Source: Pirellulaceae bacterium (GTDB taxonomy: Bacteria; Planctomycetota; Planctomycetia; Pirellulales; Pirellulaceae). From it: a stretch of DNA of 40,134 nucleotides. The stretch lies in contig JASMLW010000550.1 in the NCBI GenBank assembly GCA_030748485.1, forward strand, positions 1-40,134, given 5' to 3'. A program made the position numbers and the translations under genes. Below the pieces are notes generated by a model. It ran no database searches. It had not been told where the DNA came from and was given only the letters and a program-made list of their open reading frames with translations. Positions 10,009 to 19,632 of the stretch are shown piece by piece. Positions within the stretch are counted from its first letter, which is position 1. The number at the start of each line of letters is the position of its first letter.

Positions 10009-13000
10009 ATGCAGTTCTGGATTGATGTTGGCGGCACGTTCACCGATTGCTTCGCGGCAGGCGACGGCGGTGCGCTGTTGCGCCGCAAGATCCTCAGCTC
10101 CGGACGGATCAAAGGCAAACCGGCATCCGACAGCGACGCGATCTGTATTCGCGATCCGCGGCGGAACGAACAGCGGAATGACCTCTGGCGCGGATACGAA
10201 GTGCGGTTGTTGGACTCGAGCGGCGTCGTATTGGGCGCGTCGACGGTGGCCGAGTCGAGACCGGGCGAACTGCGTTTGTCCACCTCCTTGCTCTGTGATC
10301 CGACAACCGCCCACACCTATGAACTCGCCTCGGGCGAAGAGGCTCCGATTGTCGCCGTCCGCTTGATCCTCGGGCTCGGTCTCGACGAACCGATCCCGCC
10401 GGTGACCGTGAAGCTGGGCACGACCCGCGGCACCAACGCCCTACTGACCAGGACGGGGGCGAGGACCGCGTTCGTCACCACGCGCGGCTTTCGCGACATA
10501 CTGCTCATCGGCAATCAGGAACGCGATCACCTGTTCGAACTCGACGTTCGCAAACCGAAACCTCTGTTTGCGGAAGCGGTCGAAGTCGCGGAGCGCATCG
10601 GTACGGACGGCGACGTCATCGAGCAGCTCGATGAAGCCGCTGCGTTGGATGAGCTGCGGCGTCTGCGACGAGATGGCGTTGAGTCGATCGCCATCTGTCT
10701 CATGAACAGCTGCGCGAACTCCGCGCACGAGACTCGGCTCGGCGAGCTCGCCGCGGCGCTCGACTTCGCCAACGTCAGCCTGTCTCACGAAACCTCCGCG
10801 CTGATCAAGCTCGTATCGCGAGGCGACACGACGACGGTCGACGCGTACCTAAATCCCGTGTTGGCGGATTACATATCGCGTGTCGCCAAGGCGCTGGGCC
10901 CCGATTCCGATCTGCGTTTGCTAACGTCCGCCGGCGGGCTGTCGGCCGCCGCTGAATTCCGCGGGAAGGACTGCGTCTTGTCCGGTCCGGCGGGCGGCGT
11001 CGTCGGTTTCAGCCGAGTCGCGACGGCGGCCGGATTCTCTCGCTCACTCGGTTTCGACATGGGTGGCACAAGCACCGATGTCGCTCGCTTTGACGGGCAA
11101 TTCGAACGCCAATACGAAACCCGCAAGGCGGGCGTCCGGATTGTCGCGCCGATGATGGCGATCGAGACGGTTGCCGCGGGCGGCGGATCGATTTGCCAAT
11201 TCGATGGAGTCAAGTTGGTCGTCGGCCCCAGCAGCGCCGGAGCCGATCCCGGCCCCGCCTGTTACGGCAACGGCGGCCCGCTGACCGTCACCGATGTCAA
11301 TCTGTTCTTGGGGCGACTGCCCGTCGATCTGTTTCCCTTTCACCTCGACATGGACGCCGTGACGAATCGCTTGAGCGAGATCCGTCGACGGGTGGAGGAG
11401 CAAACCGGAGACGACTGGTCGATGGAGTCTCTCGCCGCGGGATTCTGGCGTGTCGCCAACGCCAACATGGCGCGAGCGATTCGCTCCATATCCGTCGCTC
11501 GCGGATACGATCCGACGGACCATCTGCTCGTTCCCTTCGGCGGAGCCGCCGGACAGCACGCCTGTTCGATCGCTCGCGACCTGCGTATCGAGCAAGTCCT
11601 CAGCCACCCGCACGCGGGTGTGCTCAGCGCGCTCGGAGTCGGGCTGGCCGACATCGTGCGCCACGCCACTCAAGGAGTCTATCGACCTTGGCGAGACTTC
11701 ACCTCGCGCGGAATTGACGACATCCTCGGGCAAGTCGAATGCGAAGCCCGGGCTTTGGCGTCCTGCGACGGAGCCGACCCGGCGCGGACTGAGGTGCGCC
11801 GCTCCATCGATCTCCGCTATCGAGGAATGGATACTCCGCTGACGATCGACGAACCTGACAACGGCGATTTCGCGGCCGCCTTCGACGCCGAACACCAACG
11901 ACGATTTGGCTACCTGCATCCCGACCGCGATCTCGAATGGGTCGCCGCCCGCGCCGAAGCCATCGGCCGATCGGCCAGCTCACTTCCGGAATCTCATCGC
12001 GTCGGCGGAGCCGCCGCAACGCCGGATCGCGCAACGCGGGCGTTCTTCGATGGTCAGTTCCGCGACGCCGCCATCTATCGGCGTGACACGCTGCAACCGG
12101 GCGACCGTCTCGACGGCCCCTGCATCGTCGTCGAGGACGTCTCGACTACCGTCGTCGATCCGGGTTGGCGTGGCGAAGTGCTGAGTAGCGGTGAACTGCT
12201 GCTGGCCGATACCGCCGCGAGCGAGGGAGCGAAGGCCTCCCTTACCGCAACCGCGGATCCCGTGTCGCTCGAGATCTACAACAACCTGTTCGCCGCCATC
12301 GCCGAGCAGATGGGGGCCACATTGCAGAACACCTCGAGCAGCGTCAATGTGAAAGAACGACTCGATTTTAGCTGCGCGTTGTTCACCGCCGCGGGCGACC
12401 TGGTCGTGAACGCGCCGCACATGCCTGTTCATCTCGGAGCCATGAGCGAAACGGTGAAGTCGGTGCTGGCCGATTTCCCCGACCTTGCCGCGGGCGATGT
12501 CGTCATCACAAACGACCCGTATCGCGGCGGCTCGCACCTGCCAGACATCACCGTCGTGACTCCCGTTTTCGCGGATGCTGGGGATTTGATCTTCTTTACC
12601 GCCAGTCGCGCGCACCACGCCGAAATCGGCGGCTCGTCGCCCGGCTCGATGCCGCCCATGTCCTCCAACCTGGGCGAGGAAGGCGTCTTGATTCGCCCGT
12701 TCAAAGTGATCGATCGCGGTGTCTCGAAACTGGCTGAACTCCAGCGGCTGCTGACCGATTCGCCACTCCCTTCGCGCAGTCCCGACGACAATCTGGCGGA
12801 TGTTCGAGCGCAAATCGCCGCCAATCAACAGGGCGCGCGCGACCTCAACGCGCTCGTTGAGCAACGCGGCCGTGACGTCGTGCTCAGCTACATGCAGCAC
12901 ATCCAAGCCGCCGCCGAGCAAAAGATGAGACGCGCGCTCGCGCAGCTGCCCGATGGCGAGAGGACATTTGTCGATCACCTCGACAACGGCGCGCAAATCA

Positions 13001-13797
13001 CAGCTCGCATCACAATCGTTGCCGACAACGCGACCATCGACTTCACGGACACGAGCCCGACGCTGACAAGCAATCTCAATGCCAACCGGGCCATCGTCAC
13101 GGCGGCTGTGATGTACTGCATGAGGTGTCTGATCGGCGAAAACATCCCGCTCAATCAGGGTGTGCTCGCGCCGCTCACGATTGTCTTGCCGGAATGTTTG
13201 CTCAACCCAACCGCGGACGACGATCCCGCGCTGTGCCCGGCCGTGGTCGGCGGCAACGTCGAGACATCGCAACGAGTCGTCGATGTCCTGCTGGGCGCTC
13301 TGCAACTCGCCGCCGCCAGCCAGGGCACGATGAACAACTTGCTGTTCGGCAACGAATCGTTCGGCTACTACGAGACGATTTGCGGCGGCTCCGGAGCGAC
13401 TCCCGCCGGCCCGGGAGCCGACGCGATTCACACTCACATGACCAACACTCGCATTACCGATCCCGAAGTTCTCGAGCACCGTTTTCCCGTTCGCGTTCGC
13501 GAATTCTCCATTCGCGCCGGGTCTGGCGGAACAGGTCGGCATCCGGGTGGCGACGGAGCCGTGCGGCGGCTGGAGTTCCTGCAGCCGCTCACCGTCACGA
13601 TGCTGTCGCAACGGCGCGGAGACTACGCCCCGTTTGGCTTGGCCGGGGGCGGTGAAGGAGAACTCGGCGCAAACACTCTGCTGCGGGCGGACGGGAGAAC
13701 CGAGCAGCTATCAGGGTGTTGCCAAGTCGAGGTCGACGTCGGCGATCAATTGCAAATCGAAACGCCGGGCGGAGGCGGTTGGGGGCGGCCGTCCTAG
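10009..13797 (+). CDS. Single-chain hydantoinase/5-oxoprolinase (HyuA-HyuB fusion)
   Basis: This 1262-residue cytoplasmic enzyme joins HyuA-type and HyuB-type halves in one chain, as in eukaryotic 5-oxoprolinase (about 1288 residues). The HyuA half opens with the nucleotide-binding motif IDVGGTFTD and has [13 protein letters not shown], then [14 protein letters not shown] near residue 350 and GGGSICQF. The HyuB half starts about residue 750 ([28 protein letters not shown]) and keeps [14 protein letters not shown] and [19 protein letters not shown]; the C-terminus ends PGGGGWG. The family opens lactam rings such as 5-oxoproline or hydantoins with ATP. An insertion of roughly 70 residues (about 33-108) interrupts the N-terminal fold. 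The stop overlaps the stop of the opposing DadA-like gene. The substrate could be 5-oxoproline or another cyclic amide; sequence alone does not decide. Confidence 0.92.
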   Translation: MQFWIDVGGTFTDCFAAGDGGALLRRKILSSGRIKGKPASDSDAICIRDPRRNEQRNDLWRGYEVRLLDSSGVVLGASTVAESRPGELRLSTSLLCDPTTAHTYELASGEEAPIVAVRLILGLGLDEPIPPVTVKLGTTRGTNALLTRTGARTAFVTTRGFRDILLIGNQERDHLFELDVRKPKPLFAEAVEVAERIGTDGDVIEQLDEAAALDELRRLRRDGVESIAICLMNSCANSAHETRLGELAAALDFANVSLSHETSALIKLVSRGDTTTVDAYLNPVLADYISRVAKALGPDSDLRLLTSAGGLSAAAEFRGKDCVLSGPAGGVVGFSRVATAAGFSRSLGFDMGGTSTDVARFDGQFERQYETRKAGVRIVAPMMAIETVAAGGGSICQFDGVKLVVGPSSAGADPGPACYGNGGPLTVTDVNLFLGRLPVDLFPFHLDMDAVTNRLSEIRRRVEEQTGDDWSMESLAAGFWRVANANMARAIRSISVARGYDPTDHLLVPFGGAAGQHACSIARDLRIEQVLSHPHAGVLSALGVGLADIVRHATQGVYRPWRDFTSRGIDDILGQVECEARALASCDGADPARTEVRRSIDLRYRGMDTPLTIDEPDNGDFAAAFDAEHQRRFGYLHPDRDLEWVAARAEAIGRSASSLPESHRVGGAAATPDRATRAFFDGQFRDAAIYRRDTLQPGDRLDGPCIVVEDVSTTVVDPGWRGEVLSSGELLLADTAASEGAKASLTATADPVSLEIYNNLFAAIAEQMGATLQNTSSSVNVKERLDFSCALFTAAGDLVVNAPHMPVHLGAMSETVKSVLADFPDLAAGDVVITNDPYRGGSHLPDITVVTPVFADAGDLIFFTASRAHHAEIGGSSPGSMPPMSSNLGEEGVLIRPFKVIDRGVSKLAELQRLLTDSPLPSRSPDDNLADVRAQIAANQQGARDLNALVEQRGRDVVLSYMQHIQAAAEQKMRRALAQLPDGERTFVDHLDNGAQITARITIVADNATIDFTDTSPTLTSNLNANRAIVTAAVMYCMRCLIGENIPLNQGVLAPLTIVLPECLLNPTADDDPALCPAVVGGNVETSQRVVDVLLGALQLAAASQGTMNNLLFGNESFGYYETICGGSGATPAGPGADAIHTHMTNTRITDPEVLEHRFPVRVREFSIRAGSGGTGRHPGGDGAVRRLEFLQPLTVTMLSQRRGDYAPFGLAGGGEGELGANTLLRADGRTEQLSGCCQVEVDVGDQLQIETPGGGGWGRPS

Positions 13798-15044
13798 AAT
13801 CGATGCAGCGAATAGGGCTGCGGATCCACATGCGGTTCCTCGTCGCTCGCCAACTCGGCAACCAACTTGCCTGTCGCCGGGGCGGTGGCGAGTCCGATCA
13901 TGCCGTTGCCGGCCGCGACGAAAACGTTGGCCGCGCCGGGCGCTCGTCCGACGCACGGTAAGCCGTCGAACGTCATCGGCCGCCATCCGCACCACTCTTC
14001 GTCAACCTGTTCGGGAAGCGGCTCCTTGAGATGCTCCGCGGCCGAGCGGCGCAGCAAGTCGAGTCGACGGCGCTTGAGCGTGCGGTCGTAGCCCGTGAAC
14101 TCCATTGTCGATCCGACTCGAAAAGCCGAACTCAGCGGCGTCACCGCCACGTGGTGCTCCTCAAAGATCATCGGGATTCGCGGAGGCGCGCTGAGCGGCC
14201 GCATCGTCAGTGAGTATCCTTTGCCGGGTTGAATTGGAATCCGGCATTGCAGCGGCTTGGCGAATCGCGGCGCTTCCGCCCCTGTTGCGAGTACGACTAG
14301 ATCAGCCGACAGCGGACCCTCCTTCGTCTCAACCGCCGCCAGTCGGCCGGCCTCCACTCGCAAGGACGTCACTTCGACTTCTTCGAGCAACTCGACGCCT
14401 CGCGTCGTGAGCCCGCGCCTAAGTCCGCCGATCAGCATGTCGGGGCGAACGTGCGCGTCGCCGGGAAAGTGCCAGCCGCCCGCCAGACCATCGCGCAACG
14501 TCGGCTCGAGTTCGTTGAGTTCAGCGCCGGCGTACCGCGTGGCGTCAATCGAAAACTCACGACTCAGCAACTCGGCGGTCTTGTCGTACGACTCGAATTC
14601 CCTCGCCGACTTGTAGACCAACAACAACCCAGCGTCGCGCCAATCGCAATCGAACTCCTCGTCGGCGATCAACTCTCGATAGAGTTTCATCGACGACGCC
14701 AGCAGAGCATGGCGGGCGACAGCGGCTCGCATCATGCGTTCTCGCGAACATTCGCGACTGAATTTCCACAGCCATTTCCAAAGCGCCGGGTCGAAACGAA
14801 TCGGAATCGCCAGGGCCGCGTCGCGCTTGAAGAGCGTCGGCAACGTACTCCGCACGACACCTGGCCCCGACAACGGCATCGTATGGCTGGGGCACACGTA
14901 GCCGCAGTTGCCGTGCGACGCCCCGCCACCCAACTTGTCGCGTTCGACGACGGTGACCGACCACTCGCGCTTGCTGAGATACCAGGCCGTCGCACAGCCG
15001 ATCAATCCGCCGCCGATGACAATGGCCGATCGCGGTCCGCTCAT
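13794..15044 (-). CDS. DadA-like FAD-dependent D-amino-acid / hydroxyproline oxidoreductase
   Basis: The 416-residue protein begins MSGPRSAIVIGGGLIGCAT, with the dinucleotide-binding GxGxxG right after the start, and follows with the DadA-like segment GGGASHGNCGYVCPSH. The C-terminal half has GWRPMTFDGLPCVGRAPG and the FAD-binding GNGMIGLATAPATGKLVAEL. The start is ATG 15044, which overlaps the stop of the epimerase gene in an ATGA, implying translational coupling. An open frame continues to 15500 but is the antisense shadow of the epimerase. Next to a 4-hydroxyproline epimerase, the likely substrate is cis-4-hydroxy-D-proline, oxidised to a pyrroline-4-hydroxy-2-carboxylate with electrons passed to the respiratory chain. 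The deaminase and semialdehyde dehydrogenase that would follow are not in the window. D-proline or other D-amino acids remain possible. Confidence 0.9.
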   Translation of the reverse strand: MSGPRSAIVIGGGLIGCATAWYLSKREWSVTVVERDKLGGGASHGNCGYVCPSHTMPLSGPGVVRSTLPTLFKRDAALAIPIRFDPALWKWLWKFSRECSRERMMRAAVARHALLASSMKLYRELIADEEFDCDWRDAGLLLVYKSAREFESYDKTAELLSREFSIDATRYAGAELNELEPTLRDGLAGGWHFPGDAHVRPDMLIGGLRRGLTTRGVELLEEVEVTSLRVEAGRLAAVETKEGPLSADLVVLATGAEAPRFAKPLQCRIPIQPGKGYSLTMRPLSAPPRIPMIFEEHHVAVTPLSSAFRVGSTMEFTGYDRTLKRRRLDLLRRSAAEHLKEPLPEQVDEEWCGWRPMTFDGLPCVGRAPGAANVFVAAGNGMIGLATAPATGKLVAELASDEEPHVDPQPYSLHRF

Positions 15045-15985
15045 CTGCCACCCGCTGCGATGCCGAAACGAAATGGATCGTCGTCGTCGAGGATGAAAGT
15101 GACTTCGCCAGTGACGAATGCGCGGCCGGTAATCGTCGGCGCGACGCCGTTCGGTGAAAGGGCGTAGGTCGCTTCGAACACACTGCCGACAATCGACTCC
15201 TGCCGCCACCTGGCTCCGGGCGCTAAGCGGCCGTCGGCGGCGAGACAGGCCAACTTGGCGCTCGTGCCGGTTCCACAAGGCGATCGATCGTACTGGCCGC
15301 CTGGGCAGAGTACGAAGTTGCGGCTTTCCGCGCGATTGTTGTTGGTCGGGGGCGCAAACAACTCGATGTGGTCGATCTCGGCCCCATTCGCTCCGCAGAC
15401 ATGCTGTGCGCCCAACGCCTCGCGAATGGCGCGGCACCGGCCGCTCAATTCGTCGGTCGACGCTCCAGCGAGACTCTCGACCGCGGCCAGAAAGAACCAA
15501 TTGCCGCCGTACGCCACATCGCCCGTAATCGATTCGTCGCCTGCGAGTTGCACCTCAACGTCCTTGTGCAGCCGGTAGCTCTCGACGTTTTCGAACGAGA
15601 CGTCGCGGTTGTCGTGCAACGTGGCTGTGACCATGCCGGCCGGCGTCTCGAACCGATGAGTTCCCTGGGCGATCAGGGCTCGATAAGCCATCGCCTCGAC
15701 GACGCCAATCAGTCCGTGGCCGCACATGCCGAGGCATCCGGCGTTGTTGAAGAAGATCACTCCCGCCGTTGACTCGGTGCTGGTCGGCGTCTGCAGCGCC
15801 GCGCCGACGATCCAGTCGCAACCTCGCGGTTCGCGAATCAGCGCCTGGCGAAACCAATCGCCGCGACCCTGTAGGCGGTCGGCGCGTTCCCGCATCGGCC
15901 CGCCGCCGAGATCGGGGCAGCCTGCGAACACAACTCGCGTCGGCTCGCCGCCCGTGTGCGTGTCTATCGCCGCAATCTTCTGCAT
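15041..15985 (-). CDS. Proline racemase family enzyme, probably 4-hydroxyproline 2-epimerase
   Basis: The 314-residue enzyme opens with IDTHTGGEPTRVVFAGCP, typical of the family. Both catalytic cysteines are present: Cys88 in GMCGHGLIG and Cys237 in DRSPCGTGTSAK. Two cysteines fit a racemase or epimerase and argue against the trans-3-hydroxyproline dehydratase branch, where one position is usually Thr or Ser. Its length and the coupled DadA-like gene match the 4-hydroxyproline 2-epimerase type, which turns trans-4-hydroxy-L-proline into cis-4-hydroxy-D-proline. It lies 67 bases downstream of a beta-propeller gene on the same strand. Proline racemase activity cannot be excluded. Confidence 0.92.
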   Translation of the reverse strand: MQKIAAIDTHTGGEPTRVVFAGCPDLGGGPMRERADRLQGRGDWFRQALIREPRGCDWIVGAALQTPTSTESTAGVIFFNNAGCLGMCGHGLIGVVEAMAYRALIAQGTHRFETPAGMVTATLHDNRDVSFENVESYRLHKDVEVQLAGDESITGDVAYGGNWFFLAAVESLAGASTDELSGRCRAIREALGAQHVCGANGAEIDHIELFAPPTNNNRAESRNFVLCPGGQYDRSPCGTGTSAKLACLAADGRLAPGARWRQESIVGSVFEATYALSPNGVAPTITGRAFVTGEVTFILDDDDPFRFGIAAGGR

Positions 15986-16052
15986 TTGACGTCTCGTCTC
16001 GGGAACTCGACGGAATCGATGGTGACCTCCGGCGACGATCGATCAACGGAAC

Positions 16053-17306
16053 TTACTCACCGACGCAAAACAGTTTGTCCGCCGTGCGGATGAACAGGTT
16101 GCCCTGCGAGATGGCCGGCGACGCGAAGATCGGTTCACCGAGCCTGTTGCGAGCAACTTGTTCGTACTCTTTCTGATTGGCTCGAATGACAATCGAATCG
16201 CCCGCTTCACTGCAGAAATAGATGTGATGCGCGGTGGCGACGGGCGAAGCCGTGTAGGCTCCCGGCAGCCGTCTTTGCCAAACTCGCTCACCGGTGTGGG
16301 CGTCAAGGCAAGTCGCAACGCCGGCGTCAGTCACCAGGTAGTAAAAATCGCCGACCAGGATTGCCGAGGGAACAAACGGGACGCCGCGAGTGTTCTCCCA
16401 AACGACGTGCGAATCGGTAATGTCGCCGCGTCCGCCGGGCCGAATGGCCATCGTCTTGCCACCGGGACCGCTGACGGCGTAAATCAATCCGTGCGCGACA
16501 AGAGGCGTGGGGATACACTCGTTTTGCATTCCTCGAATCGTCCACAGCGGTTTGCCCGTTTCCGGCTCCAACGCGTCGATCTTGAGCGAGCCGCAAAGCA
16601 ACAACTCGTGGCCTCCGCCGACGGGAACTAGCTGAGGCGACGACCAGGAAAGCCATTCGTTCGGACGCTCGACGCGCCAGCGATTCGCGCCGGTGCGCTG
16701 ATCGATCGCCAGCGCATAGGAATCGCCGTGGTGGTCGCACTGCAGGATGACCAGACCCTTGTGCAAGACGGGTGAGCTGGTCGCCGAAAATCGATTCTCG
16801 AATACACCGTATTCGGACGCGAGTGATCGCTGCCAGAGCAGGCGGCCGCTCATGTCCAGGCAAAACAGATCGCCCGTGCCAAAGAACGCCAAGATCTGTT
16901 TGCCGTCGGTCACCGGCGTGGGGCTGGCCATGCTGCTCTTCGTCGCGTGATACCGAGTCGGCGCGGTGCCCCATAGCCGTTGCCGCCACTGGCGTTTTCC
17001 AGTCTTGCGGTCGAGGCTGATGACGTGCAACTCGTCCTGCTTCACACCGTCCGAAGACGTGATAATCACCTGGTCCTCCCAGATGATCGGACTTGAAATG
17101 CCGGCTCCCGGTAGCTCGACGCGCCAGCGAACGGCCTCATCGGACGACCACTTCACCGGCAGTTGGCTCTCCCCGCTCACCGCGTTGCCCGAAGGGCCCC
17201 GCCAGCGAGCCCAATTCTCGCCGCGAGTTCCGGCGGGATACGCGGCCGCCAAACTGACCACAACGGTTACCGCCGACGCCCAACGCGCTGCTCTGTTGTT
17301 CATCAC
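16053..17306 (-). CDS. Secreted PQQ-like beta-propeller protein (second copy type)
   Basis: This 417-residue protein starts with a signal peptide (ASAVTVVVSLAAAYPAGTRG) and a mature opening WARWRGPSGNAVSG like that of the other propeller protein in the window. Blade repeats are visible as LHVISLDRKTGKRQWRQRL, LFCLDMSGRLLWQRSL, ALAIDQRTGANRWR and ATCLDAHTGERVWQRRLPG. Two Met codons begin the frame, and either could be used. The gene lies 19 bases after the HEAT-like gene and 67 before the epimerase, so it fits in a minus-strand operon. It is exported; no catalytic residues can be assigned. Low identity by eye with the 8709-9959 protein suggests an old paralogue, not a recent duplicate. Confidence 0.88.
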   Translation of the reverse strand: MMNNRAARWASAVTVVVSLAAAYPAGTRGENWARWRGPSGNAVSGESQLPVKWSSDEAVRWRVELPGAGISSPIIWEDQVIITSSDGVKQDELHVISLDRKTGKRQWRQRLWGTAPTRYHATKSSMASPTPVTDGKQILAFFGTGDLFCLDMSGRLLWQRSLASEYGVFENRFSATSSPVLHKGLVILQCDHHGDSYALAIDQRTGANRWRVERPNEWLSWSSPQLVPVGGGHELLLCGSLKIDALEPETGKPLWTIRGMQNECIPTPLVAHGLIYAVSGPGGKTMAIRPGGRGDITDSHVVWENTRGVPFVPSAILVGDFYYLVTDAGVATCLDAHTGERVWQRRLPGAYTASPVATAHHIYFCSEAGDSIVIRANQKEYEQVARNRLGEPIFASPAISQGNLFIRTADKLFCVGE

Positions 17307-17325
17307 AAGTCCCGAGTTCCTAAAG

Positions 17326-18510
17326 TCAATCGTTTTTCACAAGTGGCCGCAGTGTCGACTTGAGCCCCACCGAAGCGCCGGTCCTGTCGCAGAACCGCAG
17401 CTGCATCGACCAATTGTTGGGCACCGCCGGGTTCTTATGCTGGGGCCCCTGGCAAACCTTGACGAGAATCTGGTTCTTCCCCTTCTTGAGTTCCGCCGGT
17501 GCCGTGAATCGATCCAGGCGAGTACCGTTGAGCCATTGGCGGCGGGCGAGAATCTGCTCGCCGTTCAGCCAAACGGAGAGATTGTCGTCCGCGCCGCACC
17601 GCAGCTCGACCGTTTGGCGACGCGGCGAAATGAACTCCGAATGCGCATACCCGACTGCTTCTTTCACCGGCGCAATCGCCAAGACGAGGTTTACTTGTCC
17701 GAGCCGATCGGCCGTGTCGTATCGTTTCCAGCTAATCGTCTTATCGTCCTTGCCGTTGTACCGAGCCGCCAAATCGACCGCCGACTCCGGTGGAAATTTC
17801 GTGTCGAATCCAGATCGCTCCGGCGCGTCAAATGGGCCGAGCAGACGCCAACGCGTGATGAACCCCATGTGCTCGACGATGTCGACATCCACACCGATCG
17901 CCTTGAGCCGGTCCGCCGCGGTAGTTATCTGCCTGACGTCGCGGGCGTTTCGAAAAGCGCGCTGATACTCTCGCGCCGCGGCGTCCTCGTCCTTTCGCGC
18001 CTTCGCTTCATCTCCTCGGCTGAGCACGAGATCGATCGCATCGCGGCGGAACTCTGGGTCTTCGACAAGTTTGAGCAACAACGTCTCCCGAAACTCCGGC
18101 TCGATGTCGTCCAACAGACGGAGCACGTGCCGCCGCGCGCGACCTTGACGTTGGGGATCGGCCGCGTACTGCTGCAAAACTGCGACGGGGAACTGTGGGT
18201 TCGCCCGCTTGCGTTCGCGCTCGACGATCGCGTCCAATGCAACTCGGCACCAGTTCGCCACCACGACATTGTCTGTGTCGATCCCTTGGAGCAACTTCGG
18301 CAGCACGTCGATTCCGCGAGCCGCCAATTGTTCGCTGGCGTTTCGCGCCGCCGCCGATCCGCGACCGTCAGGACCGGCCTGGGCGATCATCTTCAACAGA
18401 TCGGCGACGTCGTCCTCGCCCACCGCGGAACTCGTCCAAAGCAATCCGCCGCACACCAGAGAAGTGGTGAGTCCCAATTGCAAAGCGCGTTTGATTTTCA
18501 TCGCGAACAC
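17326..18510 (-). CDS. Secreted hypothetical protein with HEAT-like helices and a C-terminal beta-sandwich-like region
   Basis: I do not recognise a named family. The 394 residues begin with a signal peptide (KRALQLGLTTSLVCGGLLW, then TSSAVGEDD). Residues 30-180 look like helical HEAT-type repeats (AARGIDVLPKLLQGID, LLDDIEPEFRETLLLKLV). The second half has a segment ITRWRLLGPFDAPE, then ELRCGADDNLSVWLNGEQI, KGKNQILVKVCQG and WSMQLRF, a pattern seen in planctomycete secreted proteins with a carbohydrate-binding-like beta-sandwich. The start is GTG 18510, placed five bases after an AGAGG; ATG 18501 is an in-frame alternative. The neighbours suggest it belongs to the same export-associated unit as the beta-propeller gene downstream. 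Domain descriptions are inference from sequence patterns. Confidence 0.78.
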   Translation of the reverse strand: MFAMKIKRALQLGLTTSLVCGGLLWTSSAVGEDDVADLLKMIAQAGPDGRGSAAARNASEQLAARGIDVLPKLLQGIDTDNVVVANWCRVALDAIVERERKRANPQFPVAVLQQYAADPQRQGRARRHVLRLLDDIEPEFRETLLLKLVEDPEFRRDAIDLVLSRGDEAKARKDEDAAAREYQRAFRNARDVRQITTAADRLKAIGVDVDIVEHMGFITRWRLLGPFDAPERSGFDTKFPPESAVDLAARYNGKDDKTISWKRYDTADRLGQVNLVLAIAPVKEAVGYAHSEFISPRRQTVELRCGADDNLSVWLNGEQILARRQWLNGTRLDRFTAPAELKKGKNQILVKVCQGPQHKNPAVPNNWSMQLRFCDRTGASVGLKSTLRPLVKND

Positions 18511-18551
18511 GATATCCTCTCACTCCACCCAGGTAAGATACTTCCACACTA

Positions 18552-18917
18552 TCAGATCCAAATGTCGTTTGGGGCGGTCAATGATCCGTCGGCAGTCCCC
18601 GTGTTGGTGACGCCGCGTGGCTCGATGATCATGATCTTGCACATGGTTTCAGCGACTGGTCGGTGCTCGACATCTTTGGGAACCACGAACATTTCGCCGG
18701 TCTGCAACTGCACGCAACCGTCGCGAAACTCAATCGTCAGCGAGCCCTCGAGCACGATGAATGTTTCGTCAGTATGCTCGTGCGAGTGCCAGACAAACTC
18801 CCCTTCCAGGCGGACGAGCTTGATCTGATAGTCGTTCATCTCGGCGACGATGCGCGGCGACCACGTATCCGTAAACTTCTCGAATCTGCTCGCCAAGTTG
18901 ATCGCCGTATAGTTCAT
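18552..18917 (-). CDS. Small single-domain cupin protein
   Basis: This 121-residue protein has a complete cupin core: [18 protein letters not shown] (His44, His46, His48, Glu51) as motif 1 and [14 protein letters not shown] (Gly74, Pro80, His85) as motif 2, so a metal site is likely. The start at ATG 18917 has a strong ribosome site (GGAGAAGTGA just upstream), which shows that it is a separate gene. The upstream membrane-protein frame runs into it without a stop only because that gene seems to have lost one base. Cupins of this size are often isomerases, dioxygenase-like enzymes or sensors; nothing here fixes the substrate. It lies 41 bases before the HEAT-like gene. Confidence 0.88.
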   Translation of the reverse strand: MNYTAINLASRFEKFTDTWSPRIVAEMNDYQIKLVRLEGEFVWHSHEHTDETFIVLEGSLTIEFRDGCVQLQTGEMFVVPKDVEHRPVAETMCKIMIIEPRGVTNTGTADGSLTAPNDIWI

Positions 18918-18972
18918 ATTCACTTCTCCAGGCGGCGCGGTTGAGTTCTGCAATCCGCCACTAATGTGATCT

Positions 18973-19436
18973 TCACTGTTCCGCCTCGGTTGGACTGCTC
19001 TGTCCGAACCAATTCCGACCTTGAGCGAACCACGAGAACCACAGTAACACGGCGCCAAAACGACGACGAAGGCGGGCATCACTATGGCCCCGGGCCCCAT
19101 TGCTTTCAGCCCACCGGCAATGATCATGGTGTAGACCATTTGGACAATCACGGATACGAAGGAGACGGCGTACAGCGCAACGGTCCAGCTCTTTCGCATG
19201 AGCAGACCGATACTTCCTCCCACTCCGGTCGTCACCGCCAATCCGTAGACGATGTAGATCCACCCCGGAATGGATCGAGCCCACTCCTTCTGCTCCTCCG
19301 TCCAGGATTCCATCATTTCCTCTTGGGCGAAAATCTCCATCGCGAAAGCGGTGCACCCCATCAGGTTCCACAGCAACGCCACAACCGCGATCACCCAGTA
19401 CCAAACAGGAACCGCTAGTCTTGTCTCTTTGTTCAT
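18973..19436 (-). pseudogene. Four-helix integral membrane protein gene with a one-base frameshift near its 3' end
   Basis: The start is ATG 19436, preceded by GGAAGAAG. The protein (about 154 residues once repaired) has four predicted membrane segments: [56 protein letters not shown] and a last one beginning IVMPAFVVV. After VVV the frame leaves the expected sequence and runs into the cupin. Adding one base to the A4 run at 19057-19060 (T4 in the gene) restores [18 protein letters not shown] and a stop at 18973-18975. That tail has the length and Trp/Ser pattern that I recall for related small sugar-transporter-like or DoxX-like proteins. Either the read has a homopolymer error, or the gene is truly broken, or frameshifting occurs. 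Family and function are not known. Confidence 0.72.
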
Positions 19437-19494
19437 TTCTTCTTCCGCACAATTTGACACTGAGTTCACTTCAATCCAGACAGGCCCGAGCAAC

Positions 19495-19520
19495 GCCCGC
19501 GAATGGGCCCGCGAATGGGC
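19495..19520. repeat. 12-bp tandem duplication in a divergent promoter region
   Basis: GCCCGCGAATGG is found at 19495-19506 and identically at 19507-19518. It lies about 60 bases upstream of the membrane protein start and about 115 bases upstream of the PSCyt1 gene start on the other strand. Confidence 0.88.
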
Positions 19521-19632
19521 GATATTCTAGCTTCCTGGCGATTAGACGAAGAGTATTCGAACGACAAAAGTGCTTCTGCTATAACCGTCGCAGCGAACGA
19601 TTGTAGAGAACTCTAGCTGAGCACAAGAAGAG

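Noticed and set aside
15045..15500. N-terminal extension of the DadA-like gene
   Set aside because: The added part is antisense-like Arg-rich sequence inside the epimerase gene; the FAD motif begins right after ATG 15044.
16966..18828. Plus-strand open frame of about 620 residues across the beta-propeller, HEAT-like and cupin genes
   Set aside because: It crosses three well-supported minus-strand genes and their gaps, and has no domain pattern.
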